DNA of 38,677 nt from CAZONU01 sp965370045 (GTDB taxonomy: Bacteria; Planctomycetota; SZUA-567; JAKLDR01): assembly GCA_965370045.1 (NCBI GenBank), contig CBDUSI010000034.1:1-38677 (forward strand), in the 5' to 3' direction. This document shows positions 31,974 to 38,677 of the stretch, in pieces (within the stretch, counting starts at the first letter, position 1; every line of letters begins with the position of its first letter). A model generated the notes under the pieces. The model saw only the letters and a program-made list of their open reading frames with translations. It was not told where the DNA came from and made no database searches. A program made the position numbers and the translations under genes.

Positions 31974-32969
31974 TTGACCTTGATCAAGGACGCTAGGAGC
32001 AACGCCCTACCCTTCCCCCGCGAAGTCCTCGTGGACGCCGCGCGGCTGAAGGCCCGGGGCGCGGAGTGGGAGAGCATCGCCACGACCACCGGCGCCGCTG
32101 TTGGCGAGCTGGTCACGTTCAGCATTGACCACCCCGAGGTCTGGGGCCCGCTCTACGAGCGCGCGGAGAAGCTTCGTTTACAGGAGGCAGAAGGCGAGAC
32201 CATCAAGGGCCTGTGCACGCTGCTCAAGGGCGACGACGAAACGGCAGCCGAGAACGCCGCCAGAGAGTTATTGATACACCGCAGACACGTCGAACGCCAG
32301 CGAAGCGGGGGAAGAAGCCGTCGACTCCCGGAGCGGGGCCTTGCGCCCCCGACGGGAGGCGAGTCTCTTGCCAAGACCACGCCAGGAGGGCGGAACCTCA
32401 CGATTTGCCAGGGAGGGCAAAAGCCATCGTTTGGGAACGCAACGTACGACCTGGCGCGCTGGCTCACCGACGACCCCCCGGAAGAGCTAACGCGCCGCAT
32501 TACCTACGCCGCCAACCGCGTGGCACACGGGGACGACTACCACAGGATCGCGCGGGAGACGGGCCAAAGCGAGGTTGAAGTCACGCGCTGGGCCTTCATC
32601 TACGCCAAAGCCTGGGACAGGGCATATCCAACAGCGAGAAGAACCGCAGCCCAGGCCGGCGCGGCGCTGGCGATTAACCGATTGCTGGTCTTCGTAACCA
32701 GCCCGGACCTGAAACAGGCCGCCCGCGCGGGCCGGATGCTCTTGATGCATCGCCGCCACATGCACTGGCCGAGAGCGATTCAACCACCAAGACACCAAGA
32801 CACGAAGAACCTTGAGGTCCTGGACGCGGCGGAAGACGCTCGCGAAACCAGCGCGCTTCCCCGCGATCCGGGCTCCAACTTGGTGCCTTTGTGTCTTGGT
32901 GGTGAAAAGAAAGGCCCGCCTTGGCGTCTTGGCGGTGAAAAGAATTGTAGAAGTCGCGATGGTCCCTAG
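31974..32969 (+). CDS. Two-domain repeated HTH protein
   Basis: A 331-residue protein starting at TTG (AGAAGGG upstream). It contains two related domains. The first (about 18-105) has LKARGAEWESIATTTG, then HPEVWGPLYERAEK and ARELLIHRRHVERQ. The second (about 165-265) has VAHGDDYHRIARETG, then YAKAWDRAYPTARR and GRMLLMHRRHMHWP. Both pair a helix-turn-helix-like core with a helical tail ending in HRRH. This pattern recalls small-terminase-like phage HTH proteins; DNA binding is inferred. The second domain matches the copy at 62-345 with about five residue changes. The C-terminal 65 residues are translated octamer repeats and spacer. It converges on the RseC-like gene with a 4-bp overlap of ends. 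Confidence 0.6.
   Translation: MTLIKDARSNALPFPREVLVDAARLKARGAEWESIATTTGAAVGELVTFSIDHPEVWGPLYERAEKLRLQEAEGETIKGLCTLLKGDDETAAENAARELLIHRRHVERQRSGGRSRRLPERGLAPPTGGESLAKTTPGGRNLTICQGGQKPSFGNATYDLARWLTDDPPEELTRRITYAANRVAHGDDYHRIARETGQSEVEVTRWAFIYAKAWDRAYPTARRTAAQAGAALAINRLLVFVTSPDLKQAARAGRMLLMHRRHMHWPRAIQPPRHQDTKNLEVLDAAEDARETSALPRDPGSNLVPLCLGGEKKGPPWRLGGEKNCRSRDGP
32781..32809 (+). repeat. CRCCAAGA octamer repeat after the second HTH domain
   Basis: CACCAAGA, CACCAAGA, CACGAAGA. It is the same as 351-376 in sequence and in place relative to the domain, and is read in frame as PPRHQDTK. Confidence 0.8.
32879..32909 (-). repeat. CRCCAAGA octamer repeat, inverted, first of two
   Basis: Matches 16-45 together with the preceding GGGCTCCAAC. 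It is read in frame as LVPLCLGGEK. Confidence 0.8.
32919..32942 (-). repeat. CRCCAAGA octamer repeat, inverted, second of two
   Basis: The reverse complement has CGCCAAGA and CGCCAAGG. It is followed by a short tail shared with 481-507, ending both HTH genes in RSRDGP. Confidence 0.8.
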
Positions 32970-33409
32970 AGCTTGCGGACCACCCGGGCGCTGGGGCCCC
33001 GGCCGCGCTCTATCAGGAAGAGCAGCAGGAACGCGGCGGCCAGCGCGCTGAAGCCGCTTACCGCGCTGGCGTTCTGGCTGCCACCCGTCGCGAACCAGAC
33101 GATCATGCTGGTGCCCACAAAGGCCAATAGCGGCATGCCGTAAAGCAGCAGCGCGGCCCTGCCGGGGGCCACCAGGCGGATTTCCGCCTCCACCCGGTCG
33201 CCCTTCTGGACCACGACCCCCTCGGCCAGGTAGGCGCGGAGCTCCACCCGGCCGGAGCGGTCCGCGCTGCACAGCCCGCAGCCGCCGCACTCCGGCTTCT
33301 TGCCAACGTCGGCGGGCGAGACCTCCAACTCGAGGATGGCCCGATCGCGGTGCACCTCCACCACCCGGCCGACGGTGCGGTGCAGACGTGGCCCGTCGTG
33401 TTCGCTCAC
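32966..33409 (-). CDS. RseC/MucC-family membrane protein
   Basis: A 147-residue protein of the RseC (SoxR-reducing system/sigma-E modulator) family. It has an N-terminal beta domain, then a cysteine cluster CGGCGLC (Cys41, 44, 47) that may bind a metal or Fe-S centre, and two transmembrane helices (about 86-105 and 115-133). Known relatives work with Rnf-type electron transport or anti-sigma factors; neither is nearby. The GTG start at 33409 follows TAGGAG and lies 12 bp after the HEAT-protein stop, so it is co-transcribed with that gene. Confidence 0.8.
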   Translation of the reverse strand: MSEHDGPRLHRTVGRVVEVHRDRAILELEVSPADVGKKPECGGCGLCSADRSGRVELRAYLAEGVVVQKGDRVEAEIRLVAPGRAALLLYGMPLLAFVGTSMIVWFATGGSQNASAVSGFSALAAAFLLLFLIERGRGPSARVVRKL

Positions 33410-33421
33410 GGGGAGGCGCTC

Positions 33422-35209
33422 CTACTTCTTCTTGTGGAGCGGCTTCTTCTTGGCGGGCTTGCGCTTGGCGGGTTTCTTCTTGGCGGGCTTTCGCTTGGCG
33501 GGCTTCTTCTTGGGGGGGGTCTTCTTGGCGGCCTTCTCCTCGGGGGTCGCGGCCGGCCCCAGCCGCTGGGTGGTGCGACCCTCCTGGAGGCCCTCGATGG
33601 CCAGCTTGTCGCGCGCGCTCTTGGCGATCTTGCCGCGGCCCCCGGCCATGGTGCGCAGCACCTCGCCGCCGAAGGCCCGCTCCGCGCCGATGCGCTCGGA
33701 GAAATGGAAGCCCACGTAGAAACGCTCGGCGTCGCCCAGGTCGCGCTCGCCGGCGATCATCCGGGCGAGGTCCAGCTCGTGGCCGGCAACCAGCTTGACC
33801 AGTTCGGCCAGGCCGTCGTCCTTGTCGCGGGCGCTCTTCTGCATCACGCGCTTGCCGCGCTTGAGCAGGGTCACCGCCAGCTCGTAGCGCGCCGTCGGCG
33901 GGGACTCATCCCCGGCCAGCAGCAGCCGCAGGTAGCGCTCGGCCAGGTCGAACTTGCGGCGCTTGCGCGCCGAGCGGGCCGCCTCGATGAGCCGCTCCAC
34001 CGCCAGGCGCGGCTCGGTGGCCCGCACCAGCCAGAGGTAGGCCCGGCCGCGCTCGTCGCCCTTGGACATGAGGTCCAGCATGCGCACGGCGAGCTTGCGG
34101 ATCCGCGCCCCGGCCATGCGCTCCTTGTGGCTGAGCAGGATGTTGGCGTAGCGCCGGGCGGCCTCGAAGTCCCGCGCGGCGTTGAGCTTCTTGGTGAGCG
34201 GCACCAGCGCGCTGGCCATGCGGCGCAGTTCGCCGCTGGCCCGCTCGCTGAGCTCGCGGTCGCCGGAGTCGATGCAGGCCAGCAGGTCCTTGACCTCCCG
34301 GGCGCTGCCCGAACGGCCCAGCTCGCGGACCGCGTAGCGCTTGACCGGCTCGTACGGGCTGCCCAGGAAGGCAGCCAGCTTGGGGCGGTACTCGCCGGGC
34401 AGCGGGTTCTGCCAGAGGACATCCAGGGAGGGCTTGACCACGTTGGTGAAGTCGTTCTCACCGAGCATGGGCAGCAGCACCTTGCCGAGCTCCCGGGCCG
34501 AAACCGTGCCGGGCTTGAACTGGGCCAGCCCGCCCAGCGCCGCGCGCCGGACCTCGCCGGCCTGGCCCCGGCGGCAGAAGCGCAACAGGACCTTGGCCAG
34601 CGAGGGGCGCTTGAGGCCGCCCAGGTACTTGAGGGCGTTGGCCGTGGGGGCTTCCTCGCCGCCCTTCTTGCGGGACTGGCGGTCAAGCACCGCCATGGCC
34701 CGCTTGGCCAGCATCTCGCGGGTGGAGCCGTCCAACTCCTCCAGGTGGCTGCGCACGGTGGCGGCGGCGAAGCTGGCCGTGTCCATCTCTTTGGTGCCGA
34801 AGAGGGCCTTGGCCAGCAGTTCCAGCGCCGGTTTGCTCTTCATGGTCACCAGCACCTCGACCGCCGCGCGGAACTGCGAGGCGTTGCCCTTGTCAATGAC
34901 CCTGGCCAGCAGCTTGGGAGCCCTGTCGCCGGCCGAGGCCACTGCGCGGGCCGCGAACTCTCCGGTCTTGCCCGGCTGGCCCAGGAACTTGATCAGGGTG
35001 GCGGCGGCGCTTTCCCCCCCGCGGGCCGAAAGCGATTCAAGTATATAGGGATGGACCGCGGCATCGACCCTGGTAAGACTGTCGGCCAGGGCCGCCGTAG
35101 CATCAGCGTCGCTGCGGCCAACCGAGCCCATTACCCGCGCCGCCGCGGCGCCAAGCTGCGTATCTTTGCCGCTTATGAGCGTCAGGAGTTCCCTAAGCAC
35201 CGCATTCAT
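33422..35209 (-). CDS. HEAT-repeat protein with lysine-rich tail
   Basis: A 595-residue cytoplasmic protein with no signal peptide. Residues about 1-340 are HEAT-like helical repeats (AAARVMGSVGRSDADATAAL, AALGGLAQFKPGTVSARELG, KRYAVRELGRSGSAREVKDL). A middle region resembles TPR-type helices (ARYELAVTLLKRGKRV). The last 40 residues are 10-residue lysine/proline repeats (KKKPAKRKPA) as in histone-H1-like tails, which suggests nucleic acid or acidic-partner binding. The ATG at 35209 has GGGAGG upstream. It is first in a two-gene unit with the RseC-like protein. The specific function is unknown. Confidence 0.8.
   Translation of the reverse strand: MNAVLRELLTLISGKDTQLGAAAARVMGSVGRSDADATAALADSLTRVDAAVHPYILESLSARGGESAAATLIKFLGQPGKTGEFAARAVASAGDRAPKLLARVIDKGNASQFRAAVEVLVTMKSKPALELLAKALFGTKEMDTASFAAATVRSHLEELDGSTREMLAKRAMAVLDRQSRKKGGEEAPTANALKYLGGLKRPSLAKVLLRFCRRGQAGEVRRAALGGLAQFKPGTVSARELGKVLLPMLGENDFTNVVKPSLDVLWQNPLPGEYRPKLAAFLGSPYEPVKRYAVRELGRSGSAREVKDLLACIDSGDRELSERASGELRRMASALVPLTKKLNAARDFEAARRYANILLSHKERMAGARIRKLAVRMLDLMSKGDERGRAYLWLVRATEPRLAVERLIEAARSARKRRKFDLAERYLRLLLAGDESPPTARYELAVTLLKRGKRVMQKSARDKDDGLAELVKLVAGHELDLARMIAGERDLGDAERFYVGFHFSERIGAERAFGGEVLRTMAGGRGKIAKSARDKLAIEGLQEGRTTQRLGPAATPEEKAAKKTPPKKKPAKRKPAKKKPAKRKPAKKKPLHKKK
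33428..33520 (-). repeat. Coding 30-bp tandem repeats (KKKPAKRKPA)
   Basis: About three degenerate 30-bp units encode the lysine-rich tail of the HEAT protein. Copy number may vary between strains by slippage. Confidence 0.75.
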
Positions 35210-35563
35210 TGCTGGTTAGCCTCCCGAAAAGCGCTCACTGAGCACGACTGCCTGCGGTCGCTGACGCCCAAGCCTCTGATAATCTGTCGCTTAGGTGACG
35301 CAAAGGACATGAGATCAACGGCCGAGCAGCCCAGAGTCGCTCCCTTCCGGTGTCCGACAAACTTCTCGATGCGGACCGATTCGCGCGCGGCATTGTATCT
35401 CTTAACTGCCTTGTTGCAAGGGCATTATGGAGTAAAGACGGGATCTCCCGCAGTGGGGAGTCCCCCTCTGAACGACGCAAGTGACTGTTGTCGTCTATTT
35501 TACGGACGTTGTGCCCGCCGTCGCGCCGCTGCAGCTCCGGCAACGGGAGCTGCGAAGACCGAA
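35210..35563. other. Intergenic region upstream of the HEAT protein
   Basis: 354 bp. It contains a minus-strand promoter (35392-35419) that would give a leader of about 180 nt, and a perfect 8-bp stem (GCAGCTCC/GGAGCTGC, 35531-35553) just after the M20 peptidase stop. That stem lacks a T run, so termination there would be weak. A 102-codon open frame (35235-35543, minus) has no recognisable features. Confidence 0.55.
35392..35419 (-). promoter_or_regulatory. Predicted promoter of the HEAT-protein operon
   Basis: -35 TTGCAA (35414-35419), 16-bp spacer, -10 TACAAT (35392-35397). Confidence 0.5.
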
Positions 35564-36862
35564 TTACCCGTCGGCCAGCTTCAGGACGGTCAGCGCCGCC
35601 GCCGCCGCAGTCTTCCGGACGTTGGATATCTTGTTGAACTCGGTGGCGGTGTGGCTGGTGCCCGGCTCGCCGGTGCCCATGCCCACGACGGGCATTCCCG
35701 CGGCGCGCGCCAGATGCGCGGCGTCACCCCAGGCGTGGAGTTCACCGACATCCGGCCCGGTTCCCCAGGCTTCGCGGAAGGCGTCCGTCGCGGCACAGAG
35801 CAGCCGCTTGACGTCCTCCGGCGACTCGGCGTCTTCCATCCTGTAAGGGGGCACGTCCTTGACCCAGACCAGTTCGGGCGGATGCTCGCGGAGCCAGTCG
35901 TCGGCCCCCGCGACTTCGGCGAGTATGGCCTCCAGGCGTTTCCTGGCCAACGTACCGTTGAACCCCTCCCCGGCCTTCTCCGCCTCGGCGGCCTCCCCGT
36001 AGGCGTAGTTGATGTTGGCCGCCAGCCAGCCGTGATTGGGCACCGTCCAGGGGGCCAGCCCCGCGCGCATGACGCCAACGTTAATGAGAAAGCCGGGACG
36101 GCTCTCGGCGCGCTCCGCGGCCAGGCGGTCTATGGCCCCCTTGGCGACCAGCAGCTTCTCCACCGCGCTCACCCCGCCGACCGAGCCGTGGCCAGCGCGC
36201 CCGCGCACGGTGATCTCCGCGGTGAGCACGCCCTGGCAGCCGTTGTAGATGAGTCCGGCCATGCCGTCGAGGACGATGCAGTAGCGGCCCTTGACTCCCG
36301 CCAGACAACAGGCCAGCGTGCCGGCGCCGGCGCCGCTGCACTCCTCGTCGACTACCGACTCGAAGATAATCTCGCAGTCGGGCGCCGCGCCGGACTCTCT
36401 CAACGCCTTAATGGCGAAAAGCCCGGCGACGATGCCGCCCTTGCAGTCGCTGGCCCCGCGGCCGTGCACCAGGTCGCCCTCGCGCCGCCCGGTGAAGGGC
36501 TCGCCCTGGTAATCACTCACCCCCACGGTGTCCATGTGGCCGTTGAAGACGATCTTGGTGGCCCCCGAGCCGAAGCGGAAGCGGCCGATCAGGTTCTGGC
36601 GCCCGGTCCAGTCGCGCTCACGCGGGCCCAGAATCCCGGCGCGCGCGTAGACGTCCCCGGGGACCGGGACGAACTCGACCTCGCCGCCCAGGGCCTTCAT
36701 GCGCTCGGCGGCGAACTTCTGTCCCCCGGCCTCGCCGGAAGGATCAGGATCCCCTGAATAAGGATTAGTCGTCGGGATGCGCACCAGCGCGGAGAGGGTC
36801 TCGCCGATCTCCTCGGACGCGGCTTCCAGGACCGAAAGGACGGCGGCCTGCGATCCGCTCAC
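35564..36862 (-). CDS. M20-family metallopeptidase/deacylase
   Basis: A 432-residue zinc hydrolase of the ArgE/DapE/ACY1/CPG2 family. Metal-binding residues lie in FNGHMDTVGV (His109, Asp111), GRGASDCKGG (Asp139) and DEECSGAGAG (catalytic Glu173, Glu174), with a dimerisation-domain motif GRAGHGS. It has no signal peptide, so it is cytoplasmic. It is likely a deacylase or peptidase acting on N-acyl amino acids or small peptides; the substrate is not settled. The GTG at 36862 overlaps the previous stop (GTGA), implying coupling with the MBL-fold lipoprotein. Confidence 0.9.
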   Translation of the reverse strand: MSGSQAAVLSVLEAASEEIGETLSALVRIPTTNPYSGDPDPSGEAGGQKFAAERMKALGGEVEFVPVPGDVYARAGILGPRERDWTGRQNLIGRFRFGSGATKIVFNGHMDTVGVSDYQGEPFTGRREGDLVHGRGASDCKGGIVAGLFAIKALRESGAAPDCEIIFESVVDEECSGAGAGTLACCLAGVKGRYCIVLDGMAGLIYNGCQGVLTAEITVRGRAGHGSVGGVSAVEKLLVAKGAIDRLAAERAESRPGFLINVGVMRAGLAPWTVPNHGWLAANINYAYGEAAEAEKAGEGFNGTLARKRLEAILAEVAGADDWLREHPPELVWVKDVPPYRMEDAESPEDVKRLLCAATDAFREAWGTGPDVGELHAWGDAAHLARAAGMPVVGMGTGEPGTSHTATEFNKISNVRKTAAAAALTVLKLADG

Positions 36863-37845
36863 TTGTTGGCCTTCTTGACCTTCTTCCCGCTGCTCTTCTT
36901 CTTGGGGGCCGGCTTTGGTTTCGCCTTGGGCTTGGGGGGCAGCTTGATGTCCGGCAGCTTCTGGTCCCAGAGCCGGTCCACGGCGACCGGCAGGAGCTCC
37001 TTGTAGGCCGGCCACTTATCGTAGCCGGGGAGCGTGAGGGTCTTCTTGATCTGCTCGGCGCTCTTGCCGCCGGCCCTGGCCTTTCTTATAGCCGCGCACA
37101 GGTCGGCCAGGAACTTGCGGGTGTGCCACAGAATCTCCTTGCCGCCGGACTTGCCGTGCCCGGGCACCAGGTGCTCGACGTCCAGCTCCTCCAGCGCGTC
37201 GAGGGCCTTGACCCACGCGCCCACGTCCGCGTCGCCCATATACGGGAAAACACCGTTGGTGGCCAGGTCGCCGGCGAAAAGTATCTTCTCCTTGGGCAGG
37301 TAGACCACCAGATTACCGGGGGCCGCGCCGGAGGGCATCTCCAGCAGGCGTATCTCGGTGGCCTTGTCCTTCGGCCAGCCGGCGTACAGGGTCAGGGACT
37401 TCTCGAAGGCCATGGTCGCGGGCATGAGCACGGCCGACTTGATCCCCGGAATCTTGAGCCGCTCGACGAGCAGCTTGCGCTCGGCCTCGACCTTCTCACC
37501 AAACGCCTTGCGCGCCGCGGCGGTGGAGATGATCTCCGCGCGCCTGAATACCTCGTTGCCCAGCGAGTGGTCCGCGTGGTGGCTGGTCATGATCAGGTAC
37601 ATCACGCGATAGCCGGTGCGCTTCTCGGCGGCCTTGCGCAGGCCCTCGGCGGCCTTGAAGCCCGGCTGGCCGTCGACCACCACCGCGCCGAAGCCGGTCT
37701 TGATGATGCCCGAGTTGGGCCCCGGCGGGGCGCCCTCGGCCACCAGTATCTCATCCGAGATGGCGCTTATCTTCGGGCCGCAACCGGCCGAGACGGCCGC
37801 CAGGGCCACAAATGCCCCCGCGGCAACAGCGAAGCGAAATGACAT
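36859..37845 (-). CDS. MBL-fold lipoprotein with altered metal motif
   Basis: A 328-residue protein with a lipobox (VSAGC, Cys22) and a metallo-beta-lactamase fold like the quinoprotein-associated hydrolases. The usual HxHxDH reads SHHADH (88-93), with Ser in place of the first ligand His, and the usual His after the next strand (IIAH) is Thr in EIISTAAARKAF. GD in FAGDLATNG and PGHGKSGG are intact. One metal site may be lost, or ligands may shift; catalysis is uncertain. The tail is lysine/proline-rich (KPKAKPKPAPKKK). The ATG at 37845 follows GGAGG and a strong promoter. It is translationally coupled to the M20 peptidase. Confidence 0.82.
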   Translation of the reverse strand: MSFRFAVAAGAFVALAAVSAGCGPKISAISDEILVAEGAPPGPNSGIIKTGFGAVVVDGQPGFKAAEGLRKAAEKRTGYRVMYLIMTSHHADHSLGNEVFRRAEIISTAAARKAFGEKVEAERKLLVERLKIPGIKSAVLMPATMAFEKSLTLYAGWPKDKATEIRLLEMPSGAAPGNLVVYLPKEKILFAGDLATNGVFPYMGDADVGAWVKALDALEELDVEHLVPGHGKSGGKEILWHTRKFLADLCAAIRKARAGGKSAEQIKKTLTLPGYDKWPAYKELLPVAVDRLWDQKLPDIKLPPKPKAKPKPAPKKKSSGKKVKKANK

Positions 37846-37870
37846 CAAGAGCCTCCTTTCGGCGGGGTGC

Positions 37871-37899
37871 AGAATATATGCGGACCGCGGCCCTGTCAA
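37871..37899 (-). promoter_or_regulatory. Predicted promoter of the MBL-M20 operon
   Basis: -35 TTGACA, consensus (37894-37899), 17-bp spacer, -10 TATTCT (37871-37876); an alternative -10 TATATT gives a 15-bp spacer. It lies about 25 nt before the start. Confidence 0.75.
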
Positions 37900-37906
37900 G
37901 CGGGGC

Positions 37907-38527
37907 TTACCGGTCCAGCCCCGCGCGGCGTCTCATCTCTTCAATGTCCAGGGCCGAGACATAGCGAAGCAGGTTCTGCCAGACGCCGTGGTAGCCGTAG
38001 CCGCCGTAGCGCAACTCGCGAAGTGCCTGCTTCTTGCTCCAGCCCTGCACGGCGATGCGGTAGATGGCGCACATCGTCCCGGTGCGGTCGGCGCCGTGCT
38101 TGCAGTGCACGAAAACCGGCGTTCTCTGAGGGTCGTTGACTATCTTCAGGAAACGCACCACTTCCCGGTCCTCGGCGTGCCAGGCTTTCATCATGATGTG
38201 CTCGTAGTCGAACCTGACTCCCGCCGCAGCCATCTCACCCCGGTCGGAACTGAAGGAGCGCAGGTTGACGATGGTCTTCACGCCCAGCTTCCGGAGTTCT
38301 TTCAGGCCCTCGGGCGTCGGCTGGGCGCCGCGATAGAGGTCATCCGAAACCTTGTGCAGATTGGGGCAGCCCGGGCGATCCAGGGGCTGAGCCCATTCGG
38401 CCGGGCGCGGGCCCGCAGGCGGCCCTCCGACGGAGAGGGCCGGCGGCCGAAGAAGGTGAAAGGCCGCCAGGCAGGCAGCCAGAACCGAAACGGCCGCCAG
38501 AACGCGCAGCACCTTCCAGATCTTCAC
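37907..38527 (-). CDS. Membrane-anchored tyrosine-phosphatase-like protein
   Basis: A 206-residue protein with an N-terminal hydrophobic anchor (about 5-26) and a dual-specificity/tyrosine phosphatase domain. The P-loop is HCKHGADRTG (Cys142 to Arg148, CX5R), with a typical preceding LYRGAQPTPEGLKELRKLGV segment. The general acid is probably in the KAWHAED region. The GTG at 38527 is chosen (AGAGGA upstream); the frame is open to the window edge, but the 50 codons before it look non-coding. Such proteins may dephosphorylate envelope proteins or lipids; the substrate is unknown. Confidence 0.82.
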   Translation of the reverse strand: MKIWKVLRVLAAVSVLAACLAAFHLLRPPALSVGGPPAGPRPAEWAQPLDRPGCPNLHKVSDDLYRGAQPTPEGLKELRKLGVKTIVNLRSFSSDRGEMAAAGVRFDYEHIMMKAWHAEDREVVRFLKIVNDPQRTPVFVHCKHGADRTGTMCAIYRIAVQGWSKKQALRELRYGGYGYHGVWQNLLRYVSALDIEEMRRRAGLDR

Positions 38528-38677
38528 TGAATCCAGTCCTCTCGCTTTCCCGGGGAATTCTCCCCTTCGAGGCGCGGAATGCAAGCCATTCTGCGAACTG
38601 CGGAAAGATCCAGCGGCCCTGCGGGCGAACCATACGGCAGCACTGCTCGAATCGGCCTCGGCCGCCCGGATGCCCAT
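38528..38677. other. Right edge, no gene called
   Basis: 150 bp upstream of the phosphatase gene. The phosphatase frame stays open here, but no anchor, domain or start site is visible. No clear promoter was found. Confidence 0.4.

Larger units (their letters stand above)
31938..32942 (+). mobile_element. Inverted-repeat-bounded HTH gene cassette (candidate)
   Basis: A block of about 1 kb bounded by opposed octamer repeats and containing a single gene. A related block, with only one domain visible, is at the left edge of the window. Both abut the 3' end of a minus-strand gene. No transposase is encoded, so mobility would be in trans or historical. No target-site duplication was identified. 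Confidence 0.4.

Noticed and set aside
31780..31977. 65-codon open frame before the HTH gene
   Set aside because: It runs through the octamer repeat, has no ribosome binding site and shows no recognisable sequence.
35235..35543. 102-codon minus-strand open frame
   Set aside because: Arg/Ser-rich with no features, and it spans the predicted promoter of the HEAT gene.
33350..36757. Plus-strand open frame of 1135 codons
   Set aside because: It lies antisense to the HEAT protein and the M20 peptidase. In GC-rich DNA the complement of coding sequence is often stop-free. Composition is Leu/Ala/Gly/His-rich with no domains.

Overview
The window is GC-rich and densely coded. It looks like an uncultured bacterium of the Planctomycetota or a related PVC-lineage phylum. 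This is inferred from gene content: a lone prepilin with the H-x9-DG type C-terminus, a GntR-type regulator fused to a LacI-like sensor, large secreted proteins with NHL, RIFT-barrel and transglutaminase domains, HEAT-repeat proteins, lysine-rich C-terminal tails, and dispersed CRCCAAGA repeats. No 16S gene is present, so the phylum is not proven. I saw no tRNA, rRNA or CRISPR array.

Layout, left to right. Positions 1-508 hold the 3' end of a gene for a repeated helix-turn-helix domain, with inverted octamer repeats in its linkers. On the minus strand follow uvrD/pcrA (518-2785) and an operon of small membrane protein, MacB-like permease, ATPase and GAF-GGDEF diguanylate cyclase (6106 down to 2893). 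Next is a housekeeping block, murA-ffh-rpsP-trmD-rplS (10305 down to 6140), which lacks rimM at its usual place. Then come rpmE-prfA-prmC followed by three tandem ABC-2-like permease paralogues (15767 down to 10381). A remnant of a GxxExxY gene, bracketed by inverted octamer repeats, sits between prfA and prmC. An EF-G-like GTPase (15809-17836) and a ZIP metal transporter (18039-18887) come next.

From 27943 down to 18998 lies a likely carbohydrate-related operon: a GntR/LacI regulator, a secreted PcRGLX/YetA-like protein, a secreted transglutaminase-HEAT protein, and a secreted NHL protein. A perfect palindrome just downstream of the regulator's predicted -10, and a second matching site before the first structural gene, are good operator candidates.

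The plus-strand stretch 28288-32969 is accessory: a prepilin, a putative-Ig lipoprotein, a membrane protein made of two MORN-like halves, and a second, longer copy of the repeated HTH gene. The right end returns to the minus strand: RseC-like protein and HEAT protein, an M20 peptidase translationally coupled to a metallo-beta-lactamase-fold lipoprotein, and a membrane-anchored tyrosine-phosphatase-like protein.

The most unusual signal is the repeated HTH domain. Its two copies here differ at many silent sites but at only about five conservative residues. They are bounded by octamer repeats that stay in frame, and they lie next to genes at both ends of the window. This suggests a dispersed, selected gene family tied to an inverted-repeat element.
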